DNA of 64,000 nucleotides, taken from assembly GCA_965223435.1 (NCBI GenBank), contig CBDCWQ010000020.1, positions 124,001 to 188,000 of the forward strand, written 5' to 3'. This DNA is from CBDCWQ01 sp965223435. Its GTDB lineage: Bacteria > Myxococcota > Kuafuiibacteriia > Kuafuiibacteriales > Kuafuiibacteriaceae. The notes under the pieces were generated by a model. It ran no database searches, was not told the DNA's origin, and saw only the letters and a list, made by a program, of their open reading frames with translations. Positions 26,578 through 35,444 of the stretch are shown here, piece after piece. A program made the translations under genes and the position numbers. The stretch's first letter is position 1; every line of letters starts with the position of its first letter.

Positions 26578-26791
26578 GACCACCCCATCCGATCACCGAT
26601 GGGTGGGATCAAACGCTCGGCTTAGGTGCGGCGCGTATGGATAGACCACCTGGCTTGCGCGTGAGGCGTGGGTCACGGGTGGGCCCAATGGACTTCGGCC
26701 CGGTTCCCGTCGGGCCGCATGGACTGTGACCGAAGCTACGCGCATCAACAGCAGACGCGTGGTATATCGGAGTGATCCGAGGGATGAGATT

Positions 26792-28954
26792 GTGGCAGGG
26801 GTCTCACGTTTAACTTTCCAGGTCGTCGTTGAGGCTCCAAATGGGGATACTCGCGAGTGGACCATCGGTGCGAACCCATTGGTCATTGGCCGTGATGAAA
26901 GCGCGGACATCCGTGTAGATGGACAGAAGGTCTCTAGGCGCCACGCGTCTTTGGCGGTTGTGGATGGTGCCATTCGGATTGAGGATCTGAGCAGCCGAAA
27001 TGGCATCCGGATCAATGGGGAGGTGGTTAAGGGCCCCAGGTTCTTGGGCCCTGACGACGAACTTTCGGTAGGGGGGTATCTTGTTTATCTGCCGGGTGCT
27101 GCCGGCAAGCGCCAAGGTGGTGACAAGACCTTCGAAAGCGCCGCCCATTCGCCCGAGGGGACTTCGCCGGCGAGCAACAAAGAATATCCTGGCACGCCGT
27201 ATCTTCTCGGGACAAAGCCTCCGGTCAAAGGCTTGCGCCACGTTCTTGTGGACGGGGTCCACGTGGTCGGGCGGGCAGAGACCTGTGAGTTGAGCATTGC
27301 GGACGGATCGATTTCCCGTGAGCACGCTCGAATCACCGTTGAAAGAAAGCGGGTTTCGCTCCGAGACCTTGGTTCCTTCAATGGGACCTTTGTCAATGAA
27401 GAAGCTGTCTCGGTGTCGACTGTGCTTAGGCACCGGGATGAAGTGCGTTTTGGAGACGCGCGCTTTGATGTTTTCGTTCCAAAGCAGCTCGCTTCTCGGC
27501 CTCCCGAAACACCGATCCTCAAGCGCCTGTCCGGGTCGATGCCGGTGAAGGTGATCGCGGTTGTCTTGTCCCTTTTTGTGGTGTTGCCGGCCATCGTTTA
27601 CCTCCGCAAAGGGCCCGAGGAGCGAAAGAGGCTTTTGGGGCTGTTTGGGTCACGAGGCAAAAATGTCAAGACCGCCACGGTCAGTGGGGCGCGCAAAAAA
27701 GATCCGAGGAAGAGCCCTTCGTCGAAGGCTTCAGCCATGGCTCGAACGAGCACGTCGCCCTATTCGCGACGTGACGCGGATGGGCTCCCCCTGAACCTTC
27801 CCGAAGTCGATGTGAAATTTGACTTCGATGGCTTTGTGGACAAGCAGCTCAACCGGGCCCAAGGATGCCGCAAACGGCGCGATTTTGCGTGTGTGCTGGA
27901 CGCGACGCGTGCGTTGCTGAACCGGGATCCGATCAGCAAAGAGGCCAAGGCGTTTTTGGACGAAGCGGCGATTTACCAAGCGACCTTGCGGCTGCAGAGC
28001 CGAGCACGTTCTTTCGTCGAAGAGGGTGAGTACGGGGAGGCGTTTAAGTTGCTTCTTTCGGTCGACGAACGCGCCCCTCAGGTGGAAGAACTGAAAACGC
28101 TTGCTCAGAAACTCCAGAATCAGGCCCTATCGGCTGAACTCCTCCAGGCAAAAAAAGATCTCAAAGCCAAAGCCTACACCAGCGCCTATGCGCGGTTGTC
28201 GTTTGTTCTACAATTTGATCCCTCATCCAGTGAGGCGGCGAAAGCGATCTTAGAGGCGGAACGAAAAATGCAGGCGCGTGGGATGCCTATTTTGGACCGC
28301 TCTTCAACGCTTCAGAAGGTTTCTCGAGCCCACACGTCGGAGGGGTTCGTGCCCGCCCTCAAGAAGAAGTATCGTGGTCAGGCAGGTCTTCTGAGAGTCG
28401 CGCGGCTTTATGCGAGAGGTTCGCTCCCCAAAGCGATTCGCCGTGCCGGCGAACTGGAGCGGCGTGGCAAAACGAAAGCGAAAGCGAAAGCGTTGAAGGA
28501 CACGCTGAGGCGAATCCATCGCAAATATGAACGTATTCGCATCGAAATCAGCAATGATCCATCCCAAGCTTGGGTGATGCTCTTGGATCTCAAGAAGGAA
28601 GAGGCGCGCATTCTGCCTGCGGGAATGTCGTCGTTCACAGTGAGGGAGCTTGAAGCCGGTTTGGCCCAGGCCTTTGCCGAGCGAGGATCGTCGCTGTTCA
28701 ACCAGCAGAAATACGAGGATGCGTTTCAGCAATGGGAGGCCGGTGCGAAGCTGGATCCCACAAACTCTAGGGTTTTGGCGGGGCTTAAGCAGCTGGAAGC
28801 TGAGGCGACCAAAGAAGCCCATGAAACAGAAATTGCGGGTCAGCGAGGGGCGCGAGGGGTGTGTGCCCGCTGGAAACGAATCACGCGCATCACCAAGGCG
28901 CACTCAGATGTTCATCAAGAAGCGCTGAGACAGATCGTGCGTGTTTGCCGGTAG
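26792..28954 (+). CDS. Double-FHA single-pass membrane protein with TPR-like helical C-terminus
   Basis: GTG 26792 is favoured because GAGGG lies eight bases upstream; the frame extends back to GTG 26726, which has no clear ribosome-binding site. FHA 1 spans about residues 1-100 (VIGRDESADIRV, SRRHASL, SRNGIRING) and FHA 2 about 145-240 (VVGRAETCEL, SREHARI, SFNGTFVN). A transmembrane helix follows near residue 255 (VIAVVLSLFVVLPAIVYL). The rest (about 340-720) is charged and helical, with tetratricopeptide-like repeats rich in Ala, Leu, Lys and Glu. The N-terminal FHA domains probably sit in the cytosol and bind phospho-Thr proteins. The following gene is convergent. Confidence 0.75.
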   Translation: MAGVSRLTFQVVVEAPNGDTREWTIGANPLVIGRDESADIRVDGQKVSRRHASLAVVDGAIRIEDLSSRNGIRINGEVVKGPRFLGPDDELSVGGYLVYLPGAAGKRQGGDKTFESAAHSPEGTSPASNKEYPGTPYLLGTKPPVKGLRHVLVDGVHVVGRAETCELSIADGSISREHARITVERKRVSLRDLGSFNGTFVNEEAVSVSTVLRHRDEVRFGDARFDVFVPKQLASRPPETPILKRLSGSMPVKVIAVVLSLFVVLPAIVYLRKGPEERKRLLGLFGSRGKNVKTATVSGARKKDPRKSPSSKASAMARTSTSPYSRRDADGLPLNLPEVDVKFDFDGFVDKQLNRAQGCRKRRDFACVLDATRALLNRDPISKEAKAFLDEAAIYQATLRLQSRARSFVEEGEYGEAFKLLLSVDERAPQVEELKTLAQKLQNQALSAELLQAKKDLKAKAYTSAYARLSFVLQFDPSSSEAAKAILEAERKMQARGMPILDRSSTLQKVSRAHTSEGFVPALKKKYRGQAGLLRVARLYARGSLPKAIRRAGELERRGKTKAKAKALKDTLRRIHRKYERIRIEISNDPSQAWVMLLDLKKEEARILPAGMSSFTVRELEAGLAQAFAERGSSLFNQQKYEDAFQQWEAGAKLDPTNSRVLAGLKQLEAEATKEAHETEIAGQRGARGVCARWKRITRITKAHSDVHQEALRQIVRVCR

Positions 28955-29005
28955 TCCAGGCACCGGCCCCGTCGCGGTCGTCTACGTGATCGAAACGCGG
29001 CCCCC

Positions 29006-29698
29006 TTAGGGCCGTTTGTGCTTCGGGGCGGCCGAGGTTCTGGAGGTGGCCTGGCTTTCCTTGTCGATCTCACGGGTCTTACGTTTGATGCGGTCCAAAA
29101 GCGCGTCGAAGCCCTCTTTTGCAATGATTTTTCGGAACTGGGACCGATAGGTTCGCACGGTGCTCACTTCATCGATGAGTACGTCGTAAATTCGCCACTC
29201 CTTTTTTTGATAGAGGGTTCGGAATTCAAGAAGAACCTGAGTCTTATTGGATTGGAGCTTGGCCTCTACGGTTGCCCGGGGGGGTGATAGGTCTTCGCTG
29301 AGCCAATCAATGTGCACCTTCTTCGGGCGCTTGTTGGGCTTTTGGAGACTCAATCGGAGTTTCGATCGATACGACGCTTCGACCATCTTTCGTAGGAACG
29401 CGCGAAACTCTTTTTGTTGTTTCTTGTCGAGCTTGGTCCACTGTCGCCCGAGGGACCGTTCGGTCATTTCCTGCCAATGAATCATGCCACCGATGGTTGC
29501 GGTCGCCCTTTTTTCCCATGCTTCTGCCTCCTTCGTATGGGGCTTCACGCGTTCTTCAGCGAGTTTTTGCGCACGGCCGACCATGGTTTTTAACCAAGGT
29601 GTAGGCCCGCTCGGTACTTTACCCGCGGCGCTCGCATCTGGCGCGCTAAGGGCAATGAGTCCGAATGTGAGGGCGAAGATGTGGTTTGGTATGGGCAT
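29006..29698 (-). CDS. MlaC/Ttg2D family periplasmic lipid-binding protein
   Basis: A 230-residue protein with a signal peptide (FALTFGLIALSAPDASAAG). The mature part matches the MlaC family: an N-terminal helical region, then the YRSKLRLSLQKPN segment and the beta-rich KVHIDWLSEDLSPPRATVEAK region, with the C-terminal YDVLIDEVSTVRTYRSQFRKII motif. MlaC carries phospholipid between the Mla complexes of the inner and outer membrane. No mlaA, B, D, E or F lies in the window, though TolC and other envelope genes follow. The C-terminal tail is basic and low-complexity. Confidence 0.88.
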   Translation of the reverse strand: MPIPNHIFALTFGLIALSAPDASAAGKVPSGPTPWLKTMVGRAQKLAEERVKPHTKEAEAWEKRATATIGGMIHWQEMTERSLGRQWTKLDKKQQKEFRAFLRKMVEASYRSKLRLSLQKPNKRPKKVHIDWLSEDLSPPRATVEAKLQSNKTQVLLEFRTLYQKKEWRIYDVLIDEVSTVRTYRSQFRKIIAKEGFDALLDRIKRKTREIDKESQATSRTSAAPKHKRP

Positions 29699-29764
29699 GG
29701 AGGCGTTTTTTCTTGGACGTCAAAGACGCAGATTTTATGCATCTTGGCCTAGGGGGACAAGCTT

Positions 29765-31222
29765 TTAGGGTTTGGGACCTTTTTCAGTGATTTTGGCCAA
29801 TAACAGTTGGCCCGAAGCTCGCGCGAGTTCCACAAGTTGGATGATGGTGTCAAAGCGCGTCTTTTGAAGTTCGCCTTCGGAGGCCGCCCACGCCAAAAAG
29901 GAGTCCGTCAGCTCGTAGACTTCTCCCGTTCCGATGTCATAGGCGAGCGTGGATGCGGTCAGCCAAGCGCGGGCGGCGCGGTTGGCTGCTTCGAGGGCTT
30001 TGATTCCCTGGAGTCCGGCGCTCAACTCGGTGTGGAGTTTGCGGATCTCAAGCTCTACGGCTGCGCTTGCGAATGCGCGTTGGCGCGCACGTACCCGGGT
30101 CTGTGCTTCGGCCTGCTCCAGGAGGGCGAGCTTCGAGAAGACATCGAGTTCGATACGCAACCCGACGCCGACACCAGCGTTGAAGTTGTTAAAGGGATCG
30201 TAGACAAATGGGCTCGTTTGGTTCGTGGCGTTGCTGGTGTAGGCGTAGTCGATGACGCCCCCTAAAAAGAGGTCTGGATAAAACTGGGCGGCTCTAAGTC
30301 CCGCGAGACTTTGCTGGGCTTTCACCAGGGCTCTCAGGGCCTCGAGTTCTGGCCTCTGGTGACTCGCTTTTTGAAGGAGCTCTTCGAGGTTGGGCACCTT
30401 GTCTGGCACGTGTTCTTCAAGCGCCTGGGTTTCGAGCCGAAGAGGGGTTCCCCCCGCATAGCCGATCAGCAAGCGCATCGCGTCGATGGAGATCTGCGTG
30501 GCCTTTTGCGCTTCGGTTCGCCTGACCGCCAGGGTGGACAGCGCGTGGCGAAGGCGCAGGCGGTCGTTTTCGGTCACCTGCGGGGAGTCGGCCTCGAGGA
30601 GATCCTCGATTTTGGCCAGCACTTTTTTGAGCTTGCTTTCGCCCTCGTCCAAAGAGCCTTGGAAGGTTCGGGTAAGCTGATGGACCCAAAACGCCTTTTT
30701 TACCTGAACGAGAACGTCGTTTTGGGTCGCACGCACCTTCGCTTTTTGGGCTTCAACCAGGTGTCCCGTGGCTTCTTTGCCTTTCTCAATCTTGTCGAAG
30801 GTGTAGAGCGGCAAAAACCCTTCCGCCTTGGCTCTTAGGGTGACTCCCAGGGTGCCAAAGCGGAAATCACCTTCGAGAGAAGCTTCGGTGGCGGAGCGGG
30901 GGTCGTTGAGAACGGTGGTTTTGGCCTCCGGCACGGGCCCGCCCAAAATGGCGTGGGCTGAAAACCGCGGGTATGCCTGGGCTTTTGCCCACTGATGGAG
31001 GGCCTGGGCCTCCGCGATCTTAGCCTGCTCCACGCGAACGCCCGGATTGTTTCTAAGGGCTTTCGACAGGAGCATGGGCAACGTGAGTGCTTGGGCGACC
31101 GATGAGGTTTCGGTGGCGGGAGCCCGAGGGGCGCGGTTTTCACCGGCCGCGGGCGAAACTGGAGCCGTCAGGCCGACGCATGCGCCTATCAGCCCCGTTA
31201 GCAATCCGTATCGGGCGCCCAT
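29765..31222 (-). CDS. TolC-family outer membrane channel protein
   Basis: A 485-residue protein with a signal peptide (GLLTGLIGACVGLTAPVSPAAG). It has two repeats of the long alpha-helical OEP domain, with helical stretches such as KALRNNPGVRVEQAKIAEAQ and PELEALRALVKAQQSLAG, and FYPDLFLGGVIDYAY from the beta barrel. No RND pump or periplasmic adaptor gene is next to it. Together with MlaC upstream on the same strand it may serve lipid or polysaccharide export (inference). Confidence 0.88.
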   Translation of the reverse strand: MGARYGLLTGLIGACVGLTAPVSPAAGENRAPRAPATETSSVAQALTLPMLLSKALRNNPGVRVEQAKIAEAQALHQWAKAQAYPRFSAHAILGGPVPEAKTTVLNDPRSATEASLEGDFRFGTLGVTLRAKAEGFLPLYTFDKIEKGKEATGHLVEAQKAKVRATQNDVLVQVKKAFWVHQLTRTFQGSLDEGESKLKKVLAKIEDLLEADSPQVTENDRLRLRHALSTLAVRRTEAQKATQISIDAMRLLIGYAGGTPLRLETQALEEHVPDKVPNLEELLQKASHQRPELEALRALVKAQQSLAGLRAAQFYPDLFLGGVIDYAYTSNATNQTSPFVYDPFNNFNAGVGVGLRIELDVFSKLALLEQAEAQTRVRARQRAFASAAVELEIRKLHTELSAGLQGIKALEAANRAARAWLTASTLAYDIGTGEVYELTDSFLAWAASEGELQKTRFDTIIQLVELARASGQLLLAKITEKGPKP

Positions 31223-31338
31223 TCCATTCGTCTCGCCCGGCGGTAACAGACACGAGCTCAGCTGGCAACGGGCAAGGGGGCGACGGTGGCGCCATGGGAT
31301 GTTTCAGCTTGGGCCTGCTCAGAAGGGGCGCACCTTGC

Positions 31339-33069
31339 TTAGGGCTGGCGCATGCGGTCTTTACGTAGGTCGCCGAGGGTGCGTCCCAGTTTTTGTGGGA
31401 TGTGGTTGTACAGGGCTCCGAGAATTCTGTTTTCACCCAGTTGGGACGTCGCCTGAGTGACCCATTTGCCCAACGTGCAACCGTTGGACACCACAACCAG
31501 GACCGCATCCACCAAGGGTAGAATCAGGTTGGTATCGGCGAATGGGGTCGTTGCGGGGGCGTCGATGATCGCAATGTCGACGGTGTTGGCCAGTTCTGCG
31601 ATGAGCGTTTTGAAGCGTGGTGCGGATAGGACTTCTGCGGGATGTTTGTGGTCGCCTCCCGCGGGCAGGACAATGAGGTTTCTGTCTGCGACTTTGACCA
31701 CCGAATCGGCCAGAGCAACCTTCCCTTCGAGGACTGGAATCAGACCTGTATCTTTGGGAATGTTGAAGATTTCCGCGAGCCTGGGACTTCTGAAATTGGC
31801 TTCAACAAGCGCGACCCTGCGGTTGGCGTCTTCAGTCAGCGCAAAAACGAGGTTGCTGGCCGAGGTGGTCTTACCGGTCAGCGGCTCGGCGCTGGTGACC
31901 ATGTAGCTTCGGTAGCCCAGTGTTCGCGAGAACTCTTCTATCCGTGTACCCAAAAGACGGATCGAGGTTGCGAACTCTCCATCGGGATCGCGCAGCAGGG
32001 TGAGGGCGGGGTCCTGGGTTTCTCGGGCCAGCGTTCGGACGACGATCTGGTGTCGGGCGCTGCCATCGAGATTGCTTGTACGTGCGAGTGCGCGCTGGGG
32101 TGCGAGCGAACTGTCGGACCTTGGTGCCCGGTTTTTGCGGTGTTTTTCGTCGGCTCGAGCGGACGGCCGCGGAGGTTCGGTTGCGGCCTCTTGCGCCTCG
32201 TCGTCCGGGGAAAGCGTATTGGGAATCGGGTACTCTATAGGCTCACCCCAGGCGTTTGTGGCTGCGCTGGAATGGTTTCGTGCCGAGGCGAGCTCCACAA
32301 TTTCTGCTTGCTGGGCGGACTTGTTGCGTGCCGGTTCGGTGTTTGCCCCGCTTCCGTCGCTTTTGGCTTGCAGAACTTGAGATTCGGGTACCGCCAGAAC
32401 GTGTGCGGCCTCAGCGTTGGCCTCGGTGGCCTGCGAGGCCCATGGGGCACGTTCCTTCTCTTTGAGAACCGATGGTGCGACAGGCGCGCGTTCATCCAAG
32501 AGCCTGACCCGCGCGGCTTCGCGAAGGTCGCTGGGGGCGCGCTCTCCGGCGACAGTCGGCATTTGTGAAAGCTGCAGGATGTCGAGTTCAGCGACATTGG
32601 GTGTTTTGCCAGGGTGTGGTGCGGGCATGGCGATGGTGGGGGCTTCGGAAAACGGATTGAGATCGAGCTCCATGGTTTTGGACTCAATGTGGGTCACCAG
32701 TCCCGCGGGGTTTGGGGTGGGTGCGCTCTGGCCCCCATGCTTTTGGATCTCCTGGTCAACGACTTCGGATGAGAGTTCACCGGTGAACGCAACAACGGCC
32801 GCGCTCCCAATAAAGACAAGGGCACCTCGCTCGCTGGTGTTCGGGTGTGTCCAGCGCCGGTCGACCACGACGCTGCCTGAGGCGGAGATGCGCCACTTCC
32901 CGTCACTCAATTCGATGACACAGTGCCAAGGATTCACGTCCGGGTCTTCGAGCACGAGTTCGTTGCCCGGGTCTGAACCCATCGACACCGTGTGCCGGCT
33001 CGCTACGAGCTGTTTCCCGGTGCTTTTCCCTTGGACCACCGCCAAGCAAAACGGTCTTGTCTTACTCAT
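31339..33069 (-). CDS. FHA-like domain fused to a CpsD/BY-kinase-type P-loop ATPase
   Basis: ATG 33069 gives 576 residues and removes a non-conserved extension that runs into the divergent wza region. The first 110 residues have an FHA-like fold, but the usual S-x-x-H is replaced by NPWHC. A long Pro/Ala/Ser linker follows. The C-terminal 200 residues match the CpsD/CapB P-loop family. The P-loop is EPLTGKTT with Lys400, Walker A' reads VALVEANFRSP where D-A-D is usual, and Walker B is IAIIDAPATT. There is no tyrosine cluster at the C-terminus (it ends in KDRMRQP), so autophosphorylation of the usual type is doubtful. It is divergent from wza, 148 bases apart. Confidence 0.75.
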   Translation of the reverse strand: MSKTRPFCLAVVQGKSTGKQLVASRHTVSMGSDPGNELVLEDPDVNPWHCVIELSDGKWRISASGSVVVDRRWTHPNTSERGALVFIGSAAVVAFTGELSSEVVDQEIQKHGGQSAPTPNPAGLVTHIESKTMELDLNPFSEAPTIAMPAPHPGKTPNVAELDILQLSQMPTVAGERAPSDLREAARVRLLDERAPVAPSVLKEKERAPWASQATEANAEAAHVLAVPESQVLQAKSDGSGANTEPARNKSAQQAEIVELASARNHSSAATNAWGEPIEYPIPNTLSPDDEAQEAATEPPRPSARADEKHRKNRAPRSDSSLAPQRALARTSNLDGSARHQIVVRTLARETQDPALTLLRDPDGEFATSIRLLGTRIEEFSRTLGYRSYMVTSAEPLTGKTTSASNLVFALTEDANRRVALVEANFRSPRLAEIFNIPKDTGLIPVLEGKVALADSVVKVADRNLIVLPAGGDHKHPAEVLSAPRFKTLIAELANTVDIAIIDAPATTPFADTNLILPLVDAVLVVVSNGCTLGKWVTQATSQLGENRILGALYNHIPQKLGRTLGDLRKDRMRQP

Positions 33070-33217
33070 TTTTGGTCCTGGACCCCCATGGCCACGCGGA
33101 GGGCTCGTTTTGCATGGGTGGTCTTCGGAAACAACCCTTCCCTCGCCGGGAAGCCTAACGTGCCCCCGCTCAGCCAGCAATCGTAGACACCTGGATGGAT
33201 GTGCGATAGGGGGGGGC

Positions 33218-33826
33218 GTGCTTGGTAAGCCCTCCGGCATGGGTCTTTTGACCCTGTGGACGTTGTTGGCGGGCGCATGTGCGAGCGTGTGCCCTAACAT
33301 TCCTCAGTCTGAGCGTGAGTCCTTTTTGGCGACTCGGCCAGAACAGGGGGGATACGTCATCCATGAGGGTGACCAGCTGCAGGTAGAAATCTGGGAAAAC
33401 GAGCAGCTGACCCGCACGGTGACTGTTCGCCCCGACGGCCGCATCACGCTTCCCCTGGTCAACGAGGTCCAAGCGGCCAACAGTACCGTGCCCCAGTTTC
33501 AGCGTCGGCTGACCCAGCGGCTGCGGACCTACATCAAAGACCCGATTGTAAGCATTACTGTACTGACGTTTAGTGCCAAGCAAATCTACATCCAGGGGCA
33601 AGTTGGGGCTCCTGCCTCCTTCGACTACTCAGGAGACATGTACATGCTCCAGGCGCTGGCCCTCGCCGGGGGCGCGACCCCATTTGCTGCGGGCTGCGCC
33701 ATGGTCGTGCGTCGGCGTGGATCGAGGTTCGTTCGATACCGGGTTCCCTTGGATCCTCTGGTGAACGGCAAGGATTTGAAAGAAAATATTCTCCTTCAGC
33801 CGAACGACGTGGTGACCGTACCCTGA
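33218..33826 (+). CDS. Wza-type polysaccharide export protein (short)
   Basis: GTG 33218 gives 202 residues including an N-terminal signal with a Lys and a hydrophobic run (MGLLTLWTLLAGACASVC). ATG 33239 is the alternative. The Poly_export domain is clear: YVIHEGDQLQVEIWENEQLTRTV, RPDGRITLPLV and TQRLRTYIKDP. An SLBB-like segment follows (IYIQGQVGAPASFDYSGDMYMLQALALAGGAT). It lacks the long C-terminal helix of E. coli Wza. It faces the FHA-CpsD-like gene, which supports a shared polysaccharide export role. Confidence 0.85.
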   Translation: MLGKPSGMGLLTLWTLLAGACASVCPNIPQSERESFLATRPEQGGYVIHEGDQLQVEIWENEQLTRTVTVRPDGRITLPLVNEVQAANSTVPQFQRRLTQRLRTYIKDPIVSITVLTFSAKQIYIQGQVGAPASFDYSGDMYMLQALALAGGATPFAAGCAMVVRRRGSRFVRYRVPLDPLVNGKDLKENILLQPNDVVTVP

Positions 33827-33891
33827 AGACACCACCGGAGGGCGGGGGAGACCATCGAAGTCTGAACCCGAAGTGGGCGTGGCTCGCGGCC

Positions 33892-35415
33892 TTGCTCTCG
33901 GGCGTTTTGTATTTTCTGGGTTTTGCCGGTTTTGGCGTCGTGCCCTTGGTGTTTGTGGCCTGGGTTCCTGTCTTGGGTGCGGTGCAGCGGGGGTCCGCCC
34001 GACGTGCCCTGCTCATAGGGTGGGTCTTCGGGTTGGCCGCCCACATGGGTGGGTACTATTGGGTGATTCATCTTCTCCGCGAATTTGCGGGCCTTGTGAC
34101 GCCGTTGGCGTTTTTAGGGTTTATACTGCTGTGTCTGTTTCAGGGGGCCTCGCTGGCTTTGGTCATTGCGCTTGTGAATCTCGGCCAGCGCCGCCTGAAG
34201 ATCGCGCCCGTGTGGAGCCTTCCCGTGGCCTTGGCCGCGGTGGAGTTTGCCTATCCGTTTATCTTTGTGAGCTACACCGGCAACGCGCTGTACAACGTGC
34301 CGATCCTAACGCAGGTGGTGGAGCTGACGGGCCTTCTCGGTCTGGCGGTGCTGATCGGCCTCGTCAATGGGGCTTTTTTGGAGTGCAGTCAGGCTTTTTC
34401 GGTTCGGCGTCGTGTGAACTGGGCGCGGATCGCGGTGCCGTTCGGCGTTCTCGGCCTGGTGGCGCTTTACGGATCGATTCGCATTCCGATGGTGGAGCGA
34501 CAGATCCAGCAAGCACCCACGATGCGTGTGGGGCTCATTCAGACAAACTTGGGGGCGCGCGACAAGGCGGAACAACGGTCTGAGTTTATTCGGCGTCATC
34601 AGACGATGTCGCGGGCTCTCTTGCACAAGGAACCAGAACTCGATCTCATTGTTTGGCCGGAGTCGGCGTTCAACGCTTGGATCGATCGTCGGACGACAAA
34701 CCTCAAGCGTGAGGTGACCGAGGGCATCGATGCGCCCGTGCTTTTTGGGGCGTTAACCTTTGATTCTCGTTCGACGGGCCGTCGCATCTACAACAGTGCC
34801 GTGTTGACCTCGTCGACGGGGGAGGTCGCGGGTGTTTTTGACAAAGTTGAGTTGCTCGTTTTTGGGGAGACCATTCCCCTGGTCGACACTTTTCCCGCCA
34901 TTCGCAAGTGGTTTCCCAGAAGTGGCACTTTTTCCAAAGGGCAGTCCCTCGCGCACTTTCGGTTGGGTGATACCTCTCTTTTGCCGATGATTTGCTACGA
35001 AGACATTCTTCCAGGTTTTGTCCGTGCCATGTGGCGTGCCGATGGCCCTGCGGAACTCTTGGTGAACGTGACCAACGATTCTTGGTATGGCGACACCCAC
35101 GAGCCACTCATCCATTTGGCCCTGGCTTCCTTTCGCTCCATAGAGACCCGGCGGGCGTTGATTCGGGCGACAAACACGGGAATCAGCGCCATCGTCGACC
35201 CGGTTGGGCGGATCGTCTCGCGCACGGGGCAGTGGACGCAAGAGACGCTGGTTGCGGATGTGCCCAAGATGACATCGGGCCAAGAAACTTTCTACATGAA
35301 GGCCGGGGATCTGGTCGGTTGGCTAAGTGTTGTGTTGCTGGGGTTGGCGGGCCTTTGGGCCCGGGTACGGGGAGCGGGCCGAGTGGGCAGCGAAGAAACA
35401 CGCGTCGACAGCTGA
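33892..35415 (+). CDS. lnt: Apolipoprotein N-acyltransferase
   Basis: Adds the third acyl chain to lipoproteins in the inner membrane. The first ATG-like start in frame is TTG 33892; a CTG at 33862 would add ten residues (NPKWAWLAAL), which match the family's usual N-terminus, so the annotated start may be late. The N-terminal half has about six transmembrane segments. The nitrilase-like domain (about residues 210-470) contains the catalytic triad: the Glu in IVWPESAFN, the Lys in VFDKVELLVFGE and the Cys in MICYEDI. It follows wza and ends 29 bases from the convergent kinase gene. Confidence 0.9.
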   Translation: MLSGVLYFLGFAGFGVVPLVFVAWVPVLGAVQRGSARRALLIGWVFGLAAHMGGYYWVIHLLREFAGLVTPLAFLGFILLCLFQGASLALVIALVNLGQRRLKIAPVWSLPVALAAVEFAYPFIFVSYTGNALYNVPILTQVVELTGLLGLAVLIGLVNGAFLECSQAFSVRRRVNWARIAVPFGVLGLVALYGSIRIPMVERQIQQAPTMRVGLIQTNLGARDKAEQRSEFIRRHQTMSRALLHKEPELDLIVWPESAFNAWIDRRTTNLKREVTEGIDAPVLFGALTFDSRSTGRRIYNSAVLTSSTGEVAGVFDKVELLVFGETIPLVDTFPAIRKWFPRSGTFSKGQSLAHFRLGDTSLLPMICYEDILPGFVRAMWRADGPAELLVNVTNDSWYGDTHEPLIHLALASFRSIETRRALIRATNTGISAIVDPVGRIVSRTGQWTQETLVADVPKMTSGQETFYMKAGDLVGWLSVVLLGLAGLWARVRGAGRVGSEETRVDS

Positions 35416-35444
35416 CGCAGGTACGATCGAAGTGATCCGTGGGG

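Noticed and set aside
28998..29014. Hairpin CGGCCC/GGGCCG as a terminator for the double-FHA gene
   Set aside because: The 6-bp stem covers the mlaC stop codon and only three T bases follow; too weak to call.
32417..33217. N-terminal extension of the Wza-like protein back to 32417
   Set aside because: This stretch is antisense to the FHA-CpsD-like gene; the signal peptide at 33218 marks the real start.
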